Under the pieces are notes generated by a model that saw only the letters and a list, made by a program, of their open reading frames with translations, was not told where the DNA came from and ran no database searches. A DNA stretch of 64,000 nt from Streptomyces sp. PH10-H1 (lineage in GTDB: Bacteria > Actinomycetota > Actinomycetes > Streptomycetales > Streptomycetaceae): the NCBI RefSeq assembly GCF_030063355.1, contig NZ_JASISZ010000011.1, positions 1-64,000 of the forward strand. The letters are read 5' to 3'. The translations under genes were made by a program, and so were the position numbers. Below, in pieces: positions 1-8,266 of this stretch. Position 1 is the first letter of the stretch, and each line of letters opens with the position of its first letter.

Positions 1-786
1 GCATTCGAGTCCCGGGTCCGACGCGAGCATCGCCTGCTGCAGTTCCTGCAGTGCCGAGGACGGGTCGAGTCCCAGTTCCCTGCCGAGCACCACCCGCATC
101 CGGTGGTAGGCCTCGAGGGCACCGCCCCGGCGGCCTGCCCGGTACAGGGCCAGCATCAACTGCCCCTGCAGCCGCTCGTGGGTGGGGTGCTGGGCGGCCA
201 GCCCGGCCAGTTCGCCCAGGATCTCGTGGTGCCGGCCGAGCCGCAGATCCGCCTCGATGCGCTGGCTGAGGATGCTCATCCGCGATTCCTCCAGCCGGGT
301 CACCTCCGCCTCCAGCAACGGGCCGACCTGGACGTCCACCAGCGCGGGACCGCGCCACAGCGCGAGTGCCTGCTGGAACAGCAGCGCGGCTCCCGCGTGG
401 TCGCCGGTCTCCAGTGCACGGTGGCCGGCACCCGCCAGTCGCTCATACTCCACGGAGTCCACGACGCCGCCCTGGGTGTCGAGCAGATAGCCGCCGGCCT
501 CGGTGACCAGGACGCTCTTGGCGCCCAGCGGCAGGTCCGGCTGCTCCTGCCCGGAGAGCGATCTCGTGATCAGGTTCCGGATCTGCAGGATGTAGGTCTG
601 CAGGGTGGTCTGCACACTGCGGGGCGGATTCCCGCCCCACAACTCTTCGATCAGAGAGCTCACCGAGACCACCCGGTCCGGCTGGAGGGCGAGCAGGGCG
701 AGCACCTTGCGCGGTTTGATCGCGGTCGGGACGACGGATTGTCCCGCCTGCGTCACCCGGCAGGGGCCAAGTACACCAATGTCCAT
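1..786 (-). CDS. SARP-family transcriptional activator (3' end cut by window edge)
   Basis: Activator of the AfsR/DnrI/RedD (SARP) family, which switches on secondary-metabolite genes by binding direct repeats. The first ~95 residues form an OmpR-type winged helix (VSSLIEELWGGNPPRS, then LQTYILQIRNLI); residues ~100 onward are a bacterial transcriptional activation domain with the LWRGPALVDV motif. The ATG at 786 follows GAGGAG. The frame is open for 262 codons to the edge of the window, so only a few residues can be missing relative to the usual 260-280. It starts 21 bases after the thioesterase stop and is probably cotranscribed with it. It is clearly paralogous to the SARP at 1667-2479. 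Confidence 0.9.
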   Translation of the reverse strand, partial: MDIGVLGPCRVTQAGQSVVPTAIKPRKVLALLALQPDRVVSVSSLIEELWGGNPPRSVQTTLQTYILQIRNLITRSLSGQEQPDLPLGAKSVLVTEAGGYLLDTQGGVVDSVEYERLAGAGHRALETGDHAGAALLFQQALALWRGPALVDVQVGPLLEAEVTRLEESRMSILSQRIEADLRLGRHHEILGELAGLAAQHPTHERLQGQLMLALYRAGRRGGALEAYHRMRVVLGRELGLDPSSALQELQQAMLASDPGLEC

Positions 787-807
787 CTTCTCGGCTCCTC
801 TCGAGCG

Positions 808-1557
808 TCAGACGGCCGGTTCCAGCGGACGCCGTTCATCGAGCACGGCGCGCAGGAGTTCGGCCAGGTCGGCGTCCCTCACGAACAGGTGGTCCCCGGG
901 CACCGAACCGGTCCGGAATCCCTCGGGGGCGTAGCGGGACCAGGCGTGCACCGCACCGGGCGATACCAGCAGGTCGTCCCGGCCGGACACGGCCAGCACC
1001 GGGCACGGGAGCGGATCACCCGCCGCGGCCCGCAGGCTGCGGGCGAGCAGCAGATCGTCGCGCATGATCGTCATGGTCAGCCGCAGCCACTGCGGCCGGT
1101 CGAGCAGCTGACTGGAGATGCCACCGGACGCCCGCATCACCGAGAGCACCCCCTCCTCGGAGACCTCCGCACCCTCGAGCACCGGCATCCCCAGATGCGG
1201 CGCGGAGCAGGCTCCGACGGCCAGCACTTCCGGCGGGCGTCCACCGGTCCTGTGGTGGTGGAGCGCGAACGCATACGCCACCAGGGCGCCGAGGCTGTGC
1301 CCGTAGAAGGCATACGGCCGGTCGAGATGCGGACCCAGTTCGGCTTGCAGTTCGCGCGACAGTTGCTCCCCGTCGATGACGCGTTCTTCGCGTAATCGCG
1401 TCTCGCGTCCGGGAAGCCGCACCGGAATGACGGAAATATCAGGGCCGAAACGATTCTGCCAGCGGGCGAACGACAGAGCGCCGCCCCCCGCATGGTGGAA
1501 ACAGAAAAGCCGCAGCCTGGCGGCCGGTTTGGGCCTCACCGCCAGATATCCACCCAC
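808..1557 (-). CDS. Type II thioesterase (249 aa)
   Basis: Free-standing alpha/beta-hydrolase thioesterase of the kind that clears stalled or mis-primed chains from carrier proteins of PKS/NRPS pathways. Visible motifs are an N-terminal FCFHHAGGGALSF strand-loop, the nucleophile elbow YGHSLGALV (Ser ~88), an Asp in VSGRDDLL, and the catalytic His in GDHLF (~223). Length is normal for the family. The chosen GTG start at 1557 has AGGAGG nine bases upstream; a second in-frame GTG lies at 1539. It sits between two SARP genes on the same strand. The nearby acyl-tetronate assembly line, which has several carrier proteins, is the likely client; this is inference. Confidence 0.88.
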   Translation of the reverse strand: MGGYLAVRPKPAARLRLFCFHHAGGGALSFARWQNRFGPDISVIPVRLPGRETRLREERVIDGEQLSRELQAELGPHLDRPYAFYGHSLGALVAYAFALHHHRTGGRPPEVLAVGACSAPHLGMPVLEGAEVSEEGVLSVMRASGGISSQLLDRPQWLRLTMTIMRDDLLLARSLRAAAGDPLPCPVLAVSGRDDLLVSPGAVHAWSRYAPEGFRTGSVPGDHLFVRDADLAELLRAVLDERRPLEPAV

Positions 1558-1666
1558 AGCTGACCGCCTCCTGGACTCGTCCCGCCCACTTCCGGACGGA
1601 TGCCGCGATCGTCCACAGGCCGCCTGGAAAGCGACTTGACGCAGGCTGGAGGCAGTGTGGCGGCCG

Positions 1667-2479
1667 CTATCGGCCGATACTCGACATCCCGACCACGGCA
1701 CCCGGAAGAACCCCGTCGAGCACCGGGTCCGCCGAGAGAATCGCCCGCTGCAGCCGCTGCACCCGGGCCGAAGGCTCCAGGCCCAACTCGTCCACCAGAC
1801 CCGACCGCAGCCGGCGAAAGGCCTCCAGTGCCTGCGAAGGGCGGCCGCACCGGTAAAGCGCCAGCATGAATTGGGCATGCAGGTTCTCGTGCAGCGGAAA
1901 TTCGGCGGTGAGACCTGCCAGTTCACCCAGGAGTTCGTGGTGTCTGCTCATGGCCAGATCGGCGTCGAGCCGGCGCTCCAGCGCCGCGAGGCGGCTCTCC
2001 CTCAGCCGCATCACCTCGACTTCGAGCAGCGTCCCGTGCTGCAGGTCGACCAGCGCGGGACCCCGCCACAGGTTCAGTGCCTCGGTCAGCCGCCGGGACG
2101 CCCGCTCGGCGTCACCTGACTCGTAGGCCGCGTATCCCGCCACCGTCAGCTGGTCGAACTGCCAGGCATCGACGGCGGAGGCATCCATGCTGAGCTGGTA
2201 GCCGCTGTGCCGGGTGGCCAGCACATCCTTCGCTCCGGTCACCGACCCGAGTGCCGCGCTCAGTTTCCGGCGCAGTTGCAGGATGTAGGTCTGCAGCGTC
2301 GTCGGCGCGCTGCGCGGCAGATCGGCTCCCCACAGCTCCTCCATCAACCGGGCGACTGTCACCACGTGGTTGGCGTTGAGAGCGAGAACAGCCAGGATCT
2401 GCCGCGGCTTGGCGGCGCTGGGCACAATCGAGCTGCCGGCTTCACTCGCCGTCAATGGTCCCAAGACGTTGATCTCCAT
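1667..2479 (-). CDS. SARP-family transcriptional activator (270 aa)
   Basis: Second SARP, with the same layout as the partial one at the window start: winged helix (ATG start MEINVLGPLTAS, then MEELWGADLPRS and LQTYILQLRRKL) followed by a BTAD (LNLWRGPALVDL, HENLHAQFMLALYRCG). The start at 2479 is preceded by a GAGAGG ribosome site; an upstream in-frame extension has no such support. It is transcribed away from the RiPP precursor gene, so the 274 bases between them are a divergent promoter region and a natural target for this protein. It is probably a pathway-specific activator; which of the two neighbouring pathways it controls cannot be told from sequence. Confidence 0.9.
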   Translation of the reverse strand: MEINVLGPLTASEAGSSIVPSAAKPRQILAVLALNANHVVTVARLMEELWGADLPRSAPTTLQTYILQLRRKLSAALGSVTGAKDVLATRHSGYQLSMDASAVDAWQFDQLTVAGYAAYESGDAERASRRLTEALNLWRGPALVDLQHGTLLEVEVMRLRESRLAALERRLDADLAMSRHHELLGELAGLTAEFPLHENLHAQFMLALYRCGRPSQALEAFRRLRSGLVDELGLEPSARVQRLQRAILSADPVLDGVLPGAVVGMSSIGR

Positions 2480-2753
2480 AGGTGCCGTCCTCTCCCCGTT
2501 CCACGCCGCCGTTGTGTCGTCTCGACCCGGCGATCGCTGCGCACATAGGAGCACGAGCAAAGGTTCCCACCTAGGGGATTGGCCTGAACAGTGAGATCTT
2601 CACGGGTTTCAGGAGGAGGGGCCGAATCCGAGATCATGAAATCTTCACATGAGTTCCGTGACCGACCCACTGTTCGATACGAGATTTCCAGCCGCACACT
2701 CCTCGGTGTACGGCCAGGAACGCATCAACGGACCTCGAAACTGGAGAACCGGA
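2480..2753. promoter_or_regulatory. Divergent control region between SARP and RiPP precursor
   Basis: This gap holds both promoters. It contains a near-perfect 12-base direct repeat, TGAGATCTTCAC at 2592-2603 and TGAAATCTTCAC at 2637-2648, 45 bases apart and so on about the same face of the helix. SARP proteins are known to bind direct repeats spaced by whole helical turns, so these are candidate operator half-sites; binding itself is inference. A GGAGA ribosome site lies just before the precursor ATG at 2754. An open frame continues upstream from 2754 to a GTG/ATG near 2649, but that extension lacks a good ribosome site. Confidence 0.5.
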
Positions 2754-2999
2754 ATGGACGCAATAGAGCAGGACTGGCGCTTCGCGGAGCTGGTAGCGCT
2801 TAGCTGGATCGAGCCGGATTTAAGCGACCGGTACGCACAGAACCCCTCACAGGTGCTCGCCGAGTTCGGCCTGCACATCGACGGGGGCAGCAGCACCCCT
2901 GACCTGCCACCCGCACCGGAACTGGCTCTGGTGATCGAGGACTTCACGGGAGCAGCGAGCGCCCGCGGGTCCGTACTGTGTTTCTGCGGCAAGGGCTGA
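2754..2999 (+). CDS. RiPP precursor peptide with nitrile-hydratase-like leader (81 aa)
   Basis: Likely substrate of the azole-forming enzymes that follow. Residues ~1-62 resemble the nitrile-hydratase-alpha-like leader class (NHLP): SWIEPDLSDRYAQNPSQVL, then EFGL, then PELALVIEDF. The tail after ~66 (GAASARGSVLCFCGKG) has cyclisable residues Ser69, Ser73, Cys76 and Cys78, including a Cys-Phe-Cys triplet that would give two thiazoles separated by Phe. The ATG at 2754 follows GGAGA. The stop lies 38 bases before the YcaO gene, in the same operon. The leader/core boundary is not certain; GAA|SARG is one candidate. I do not recognise the core as any named product. Confidence 0.85.
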   Translation: MDAIEQDWRFAELVALSWIEPDLSDRYAQNPSQVLAEFGLHIDGGSSTPDLPPAPELALVIEDFTGAASARGSVLCFCGKG

Positions 3000-3037
3000 T
3001 CCACCAAAACCGGGCTGGCACAGGGGGAAATGCTGCT

Positions 3038-5323
3038 ATGACCGAGTTCAAGGCTCATTTGCGTGCCGAAGTAGTACCTGGGGAAGGGACATATCTGTTC
3101 TCCGAACGCGACGTGAAGATGATCGACTGTCCGCAACTGGAGCTCATGGCTCCACTCATGGACGGTCGCCGGGGATTCAATGAACTACTCCGGGACGCCT
3201 CACGGGAACTCGCTCCGGAACAAATCGGCTATGTATTGGCGCAACTCGCCAATGCCGCGCTGGTCGATTTCCGGCGTACCGCACAGCTCTTGGAGACGCC
3301 GGGGAGAACCGGTCTGGCCTTCTGGGAACTGGCCGGACTCGACGGCGCACGGACCGCCGCCCGGCTCGCCGACGGTTCCGTCCGTATTCTCACGGTCGGC
3401 GCGGTCGACGGAAGCGCGGTGCGGGCCGCGCTCCAGGCCACGGGACTGTCGGTCGGCGCCGCGTCCCCGCAAGCGGGCCCGGACTGCGAGCCACCCCGCT
3501 CCGACCTGTCCGTCGTCGTCTGCGACGACTATCTGGCAAGTGAACTGGCCGCGGTGGACGCGACTCACCGCGCGGCCGGACGCCCGTGGCTGCTGGCGAA
3601 ACCCCACGGGGCCGATATCTGGGTCGGCCCCGTATTCCAGCCGGGTGCGGGCCCGTGCTGGAACTGTCTCGCCCACCGCCTGCGCGGCCACCGGGAAGTG
3701 GAGAATCACGTCCAGCGCACGCTGGGGCGCTCCGGCCCGCTGCTGATTCCGCAGGCGTCCATCCCGCCGAGCCAGGGGGTGGGACTGCACATGGTCGCTC
3801 TCGAAGCGGCGAAATGGATGGCCGGACACCGCTATCACGGGCAGCAGTCGGTGCTCACGCTGGACAATTTCACGATGACGGCCCGTCATCACGCGGTACA
3901 GCTACGGCCCCAGTGCGCCCATTGCGGGGATCCGGCCCGCAGTACGGAACGGATCGGTCTGCCGCTGCCCCTGCGGTCGCGCACCAAGGCGTACGCGAAC
4001 GGCAGCGGCGACCGGTCCGCTTCCCCCGAGAACGTCCTGGCCCGCTACCGGTCGCAGGTCAGCCCGGTGACCGGAGTGGTGAGCCAGCTCGGCCCCGACC
4101 CGGCCGCCCCGCCCGGACTCCAGGTGTTCCGGGCCGGCCACAACATGGCGCTGGGGACGCCCGGGCTGCGGTCCCTGCGGCAGGGCTTCCGCGGTATGAG
4201 CGCCGGCAAGGGCGTGACCTCGGTGGAGGCCGAGGTCGGGGCCCTCTGCGAGGCGCTCGAGAGGTTCTCCGGTGTCTACACCGGCGAGGAACTGTGCGTA
4301 CGCGATTCCTTCCGGAGCCTCGGCGACCGTGCCATCCACCCGAACCGCTGCCAGCTCTTCCATGAGCGCCAGTACGCGGACCGGGACGGCTGGAACGCGT
4401 CGCACGGTGACTTCCAGCAGGTGAACCAGCCCTTCGACGTCACGGCCGAAGTGGACTGGACACCGGTCTGGTCGCTCACCGAGCGGCGGCAGCGGCTGCT
4501 GCCCACCAGCCTGCTGTACTACAACACCCCCCAGTCGGCCGGCCGCCGCTTCTGTTCGGCCGACTCCAACGGCTGCGCGGCGGGCAGCAGCCTGGAGGAC
4601 GCCATCGTGCAGGGGTTCCTCGAACTCGTGGAACGCGATTCGACAGCCCTGTGGTGGTACAACCGCACCCGCCATCCGGGGCTCAGCCTGAGCGCGTTCG
4701 AGGAGCCCTGGATCGCCGAGCGGCGCGCGCTGTACACCGACCGGAACCGCGAAGTCTGGGCCCTGGACCTCACCGCCGATTTCGGGATACCCACGGTGGC
4801 GGCCCTGTCCCGGCGTACGGACAAGGAGGACGAGGACATCGTGCTCGGGCTCGGCGCGCACTTCGACATACGAGTCGCCCTGCGCCGGGCGCTCACCGAA
4901 CTCGACCAGATGCTGCCCTACGTCATGAACGCCCGCCCTGACGGCCAGGGTTACGAGTGCACGGCTGGCGACATCCTCGACTGGTGCCGCACCGCCACCG
5001 TCGCCAACCAGCCCTATCTGCTGCCCGATCCAGCGATTCCGCTGCGCACTCCGGACGACTACGCCTACACGGCAGGACCGGATCTGCTCGATGACGTCAT
5101 GGCCATCCAGCGGATGGTGGAGGCCAACGGAATGGAATTGCTCGTCCTCGACCAGACGAGGCCCGATATAGGGCTCCCCGTCGTCAAGGTCATCGTGCCG
5201 GGGCTGCGCCACTTCTGGGCCCGCTTCGCACCGGGCCGCCTGTACGACGTCCCGGTTCTGCTCGGCCGTCGCACGACACCACTGGGGTACGAGAACCTCA
5301 ATCCGGTTCCTCTCTTCCTCTGA
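3038..5323 (+). CDS. Fused leader-binding / YcaO azoline cyclodehydratase (761 aa)
   Basis: ATP-dependent cyclodehydratase that turns Cys/Ser/Thr side chains of the precursor into azolines. Residues ~1-80 are a RiPP recognition element-like winged helix that should bind the leader. Residues ~110-320 are an E1/ThiF-like partner region with a four-cysteine zinc site (CWNC at ~210 and CAHC at ~297). The rest is YcaO, with nucleotide/Mg motifs in KGVTSVEAEVGALCEALERF and SNGCAAGSSLEDAIVQG followed by LELVERDS. The C-terminus ends NPVPLFL, a loose version of the Pro-rich tail of azoline-forming YcaO proteins. The ATG at 3038 is preceded by GGGGGA. It is cotranscribed with the precursor and SagB genes. 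Confidence 0.9.
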   Translation: MTEFKAHLRAEVVPGEGTYLFSERDVKMIDCPQLELMAPLMDGRRGFNELLRDASRELAPEQIGYVLAQLANAALVDFRRTAQLLETPGRTGLAFWELAGLDGARTAARLADGSVRILTVGAVDGSAVRAALQATGLSVGAASPQAGPDCEPPRSDLSVVVCDDYLASELAAVDATHRAAGRPWLLAKPHGADIWVGPVFQPGAGPCWNCLAHRLRGHREVENHVQRTLGRSGPLLIPQASIPPSQGVGLHMVALEAAKWMAGHRYHGQQSVLTLDNFTMTARHHAVQLRPQCAHCGDPARSTERIGLPLPLRSRTKAYANGSGDRSASPENVLARYRSQVSPVTGVVSQLGPDPAAPPGLQVFRAGHNMALGTPGLRSLRQGFRGMSAGKGVTSVEAEVGALCEALERFSGVYTGEELCVRDSFRSLGDRAIHPNRCQLFHERQYADRDGWNASHGDFQQVNQPFDVTAEVDWTPVWSLTERRQRLLPTSLLYYNTPQSAGRRFCSADSNGCAAGSSLEDAIVQGFLELVERDSTALWWYNRTRHPGLSLSAFEEPWIAERRALYTDRNREVWALDLTADFGIPTVAALSRRTDKEDEDIVLGLGAHFDIRVALRRALTELDQMLPYVMNARPDGQGYECTAGDILDWCRTATVANQPYLLPDPAIPLRTPDDYAYTAGPDLLDDVMAIQRMVEANGMELLVLDQTRPDIGLPVVKVIVPGLRHFWARFAPGRLYDVPVLLGRRTTPLGYENLNPVPLFL

Positions 5324-5361
5324 CATCGCGTCCGTACCACCGCAGCCGAAGGAGACCCCCT

Positions 5362-6993
5362 GTGCATTCCGATCCACGCCCGGCCGTAGGCACCGACCTG
5401 CGCAGGGTCTCCTTGTGGTCACTCCGGGAGGACGTCCATCTGGAACGGGCGTCTGCCGCCGGCGGAGCTGTGCTGCACAGCCGGTGGGGTGATGTGATCG
5501 TGGCCGGCCCCGATGAGCTGGTCTACGAATCACTGCGCAGGATGAGCTTCGGACCCGTGGATCTGGAGAACATCCTGCGCGCCACCCCCCGGCCGCACGG
5601 CGAGATCACCGCGACCGACCGGGCCCGGCTGCTGAGCCTCCTCGACAGCATCTCGTACCTGGTCGTCCGCTCACTGGGCCTGGACGACACCGAACCCCAG
5701 TTGCTGGACATGGTCCCGATCGCCCGGGGCGCACGGCTGGACATCCAGGCCGTGGCACCCGACCAGCCGTTGCGGCTCTCCAGGTTCGCGGTACTGCAGA
5801 CCAAGGACGAGTTGCTGGTCCTGGAATCGGCGCTGTCCCTGCACCGGGCGCAGTTCCACCGGCCGGAGGCCGCCTGGGTGATCGGGGTGCTCGGCAGGAC
5901 GACCACGCTGAAGGCCGCCACGGCCGCGCTGCCGGTGGCGGCGGGAGTCGTGGCGGATATCGTGGCCTACCTCGCCGCCGCCGGAATGGTCACCCTCGGC
6001 GAACACGACGAGAACGGCGTGGCGGTCTTTCCCGAGGACCACGATCCCTCGCTCATGACCTGGACCCCCAACGAACTGCTCTTCCACACCCGTACCCGGC
6101 TCGGCCGCCATGACGGCGACTTCGGGGCCACGTTCCCGTACCTGGGTCAGCTGTCCCCCGAACCAGCCGTCAAGAGCGCTCCGGAGGGTGAACGCATTCC
6201 GCTGTACCGGCCGGATCTCGAGGCGGTCCTGGCGGCGGACCCCCCGCTGACAGCGGTACTGGAGACCCGGCGGTCGATCGCTACTTACGCAGAACAGCCG
6301 CTCAGTGACCTTCAGTTGGGTGAGTTCCTCTATCGGATAGCGCGGATCCGCTCCCTCTACAGCAGCATCGGTCTGGAGCCGGCCTCCTATCCCGCGACGA
6401 GCCGCCCCTATCCAAGTGGCGGGTCGGCCTATGAGCTGGAGTGCTATATCACTCTCAGCCGCTGCGCGGGCCTGGCACCCGGCAATTACTACTACGACCC
6501 CTACGGCCACTGTCTCGTTCGGCTGGACGACCCGTGCAACTCCGCGGGTGAACTGCTGGCACACGCCGGGGCCGCGGCGGGCATGACTACGACGCCGCAG
6601 GTTCTCATCACCATCACCGCCCGCTTCCGCAGGCTGTCGTGGAAATACAGCGGCATGTGGTACGCGCTCGCGCTCAAGCATGTGGGTGTGGTGCAGCAGA
6701 CGATGTGCCTGGTCGCCACCGCGATGCGGCTCGCTCCGCTGCCTCTCGGCAGCGGTGACATCGAAACGTCCGCCCAGGCTTTCGGGCTGGACTGGCGCGA
6801 GGAATCCAGCATCGGGGAGCTCCTCCTTGGTCCGCTGGCACCGGACAACGGCTCCGCGGCGGCAGAAAGTTCCATGGGCTATCCCGTCAATGACAATGAT
6901 TGGGGTGATCGATGCGCGGCAACAGCAAGTCATGTTCACCCTGTAGCGAGTAGTCTTCCGGCACGGCCTGGTGCTCAGCACGATGACCGCTGA
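5362..6993 (+). CDS. SagB-type FMN dehydrogenase (543 aa)
   Basis: Flavin enzyme of the SagB/ThcOx nitroreductase group, expected to oxidise the azolines made by the YcaO protein to thiazoles/oxazoles. The N-terminal ~250 residues are a winged-helix-like accessory region seen in long SagB proteins. The nitroreductase-like domain spans ~270-520, with LETRRSIATYAEQPLS, RPYPSGGSAYELECYI (FMN-site Ser/Gly loop) and the PGNYYYDPYGH strand. The GTG start at 5362 has AAGGAG upstream and lies 38 bases after the YcaO stop. No LanB/LanC-type or radical SAM enzyme accompanies it, so the RiPP is probably a simple linear azole peptide before other tailoring. Confidence 0.88.
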   Translation: MHSDPRPAVGTDLRRVSLWSLREDVHLERASAAGGAVLHSRWGDVIVAGPDELVYESLRRMSFGPVDLENILRATPRPHGEITATDRARLLSLLDSISYLVVRSLGLDDTEPQLLDMVPIARGARLDIQAVAPDQPLRLSRFAVLQTKDELLVLESALSLHRAQFHRPEAAWVIGVLGRTTTLKAATAALPVAAGVVADIVAYLAAAGMVTLGEHDENGVAVFPEDHDPSLMTWTPNELLFHTRTRLGRHDGDFGATFPYLGQLSPEPAVKSAPEGERIPLYRPDLEAVLAADPPLTAVLETRRSIATYAEQPLSDLQLGEFLYRIARIRSLYSSIGLEPASYPATSRPYPSGGSAYELECYITLSRCAGLAPGNYYYDPYGHCLVRLDDPCNSAGELLAHAGAAAGMTTTPQVLITITARFRRLSWKYSGMWYALALKHVGVVQQTMCLVATAMRLAPLPLGSGDIETSAQAFGLDWREESSIGELLLGPLAPDNGSAAAESSMGYPVNDNDWGDRCAATASHVHPVASSLPARPGAQHDDR

Positions 6994-7018
6994 TCCATTG
7001 CTGCAGGGGAGACAAGTA

Positions 7019-8176
7019 ATGGTCGGTGTACGGGGGCAGGTAGAGCACGATCTGACAGGTGGCGACATTCCTGTGCCACGGCTCGGCCGGGTGATCGTGG
7101 CCGTGACCATGTTCGGATATCTGCTGCTGGGAATCGTCAGCATGCTGGCCCGCCAGGTACCAACCTCGGCCTTGGCATGGGGGACGAGCATACTCATTGC
7201 TCTTTTTCTGCTGCAGAACCTTCATTCGCTCCCCAACCGGGGTGGCGACAGACCCCGTTACTGGATCTGGACCCTGGCGGTCCAGGGGCTGCTCACGTAT
7301 ATCCCGTTCTTGATGCTCAAGGACAGCTGGGTGGGGATGCCGGGCTACTTCGCCGGATCACTCCTGTTGTTCCTTCGCGGTAGCGCCTCCTGGCTCAGCG
7401 CGTCGGCCGTGGCGATCAGCATGTTCTTCATCGAACAGCACCTCGGAGCGGACGCATTCACCGCCTTCTACTATGCGTGCGGTGTCTGCACCATCGCCCT
7501 GTCCGTCTTCGGGCTCACCCGGCTGGCAGACCTGCTGGTGGAGGTACAGTCCGCCCGTGCCGAACTCGCCCGGCTGGCGGTGGCCCAGGAGCGCGACCGG
7601 GTCGCCAGGGACCTCCACGACCTGCTCGGCTACAGCCTCTCGGCGATCACCCTCAAGGGCGAACTCGTCTACCGGCTGGTCAACAGCCAGCCGGAACGCG
7701 CCTGTGAGGAGATCTCCACGATGCTGGCCATCTCCCGCCAGGCGCTGTCCGATGTGCGCATGGTGGCCAGCAGGTACCGCGACATGTCGCTGGCCGCCGA
7801 GATAGCCGCCACCCGGGCCGTGCTGGTCTCCGCCGATATCGCCACCGCGGTCACCGTCGACTGCGGCCCACTGGAGGACCGGGTCAACACGGTGCTGTCC
7901 ACCGTGCTGCGCGAGGGTGTCGCGAACCTGCTGCGGCACAGCAAGGCGCAGCACTGCGTCATCGAAGTGGTCCTGGACAAGGGCGCGGTGCGCCTGCGGC
8001 TGGAGAACGACGGCCTGAACAACGCCCCGCCCGTCTCCGTCCGGCGCGACGGCAGGGGACTCGACAACTTGTGTACACGCCTCGGCGAGCTGGGCGGCAC
8101 GCTCAACGCCGCGGCCGCCGAGGATGGCTGGTTCCGGCTGGTCGCCCTGGTCCCGCTGAGCGGCGCCACGGTCTAG
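7019..8176 (+). CDS. NarL-type membrane sensor histidine kinase (385 aa)
   Basis: Sensor kinase with five or six membrane segments in residues ~25-180 (for example VAVTMFGYLLLGIVSMLA and TSILIALFLL), then a HisKA_3 phosphoacceptor helix, RDRVARDLHDLLGYSLS, whose His is the expected phosphorylation site. A HATPase domain follows with REGVANLLRHSKA (N box) and GRGLDNL (G box). The ATG at 7019 has GGGGAGA seven bases upstream and lies 25 bases after the SagB stop, so it is cotranscribed with the RiPP operon. An earlier in-frame ATG at 6980 would overlap SagB. The partner is most likely the LuxR-type regulator at 8267-8872, which is encoded on the opposite strand. Confidence 0.9.
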   Translation: MVGVRGQVEHDLTGGDIPVPRLGRVIVAVTMFGYLLLGIVSMLARQVPTSALAWGTSILIALFLLQNLHSLPNRGGDRPRYWIWTLAVQGLLTYIPFLMLKDSWVGMPGYFAGSLLLFLRGSASWLSASAVAISMFFIEQHLGADAFTAFYYACGVCTIALSVFGLTRLADLLVEVQSARAELARLAVAQERDRVARDLHDLLGYSLSAITLKGELVYRLVNSQPERACEEISTMLAISRQALSDVRMVASRYRDMSLAAEIAATRAVLVSADIATAVTVDCGPLEDRVNTVLSTVLREGVANLLRHSKAQHCVIEVVLDKGAVRLRLENDGLNNAPPVSVRRDGRGLDNLCTRLGELGGTLNAAAAEDGWFRLVALVPLSGATV

Positions 8177-8266
8177 GTCCAGGCCCAGGCTCAGCGATCG
8201 GACCGGCTCAGAACCCGGACAGGCCGAGGGCCCGGATAGCTCCCGGGAGGCCGTCCGGTCCCCCGC
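8177..8266. terminator. Possible bidirectional terminator between kinase and regulator
   Basis: The 90-base gap between convergent genes holds a long-range inverted pair, ggaccgg at 8200-8206 with ccggtcc at 8255-8261, enclosing a small hairpin cccgg/ccggg at 8231-8235 and 8243-8247. There is no T-tract. It may act as a terminator for both strands, but the stems are short. Confidence 0.3.

Noticed and set aside
3902..5533. Minus-strand frame of 543 codons opposite the YcaO gene
   Set aside because: Antisense shadow; the plus strand has leader-binding, zinc-site and YcaO motifs.
2754..6993. Thiopeptide or goadsporin-type assignment for the RiPP
   Set aside because: No split LanB dehydratase, no pyridine-forming enzyme and no Ser-rich thiopeptide core are present.
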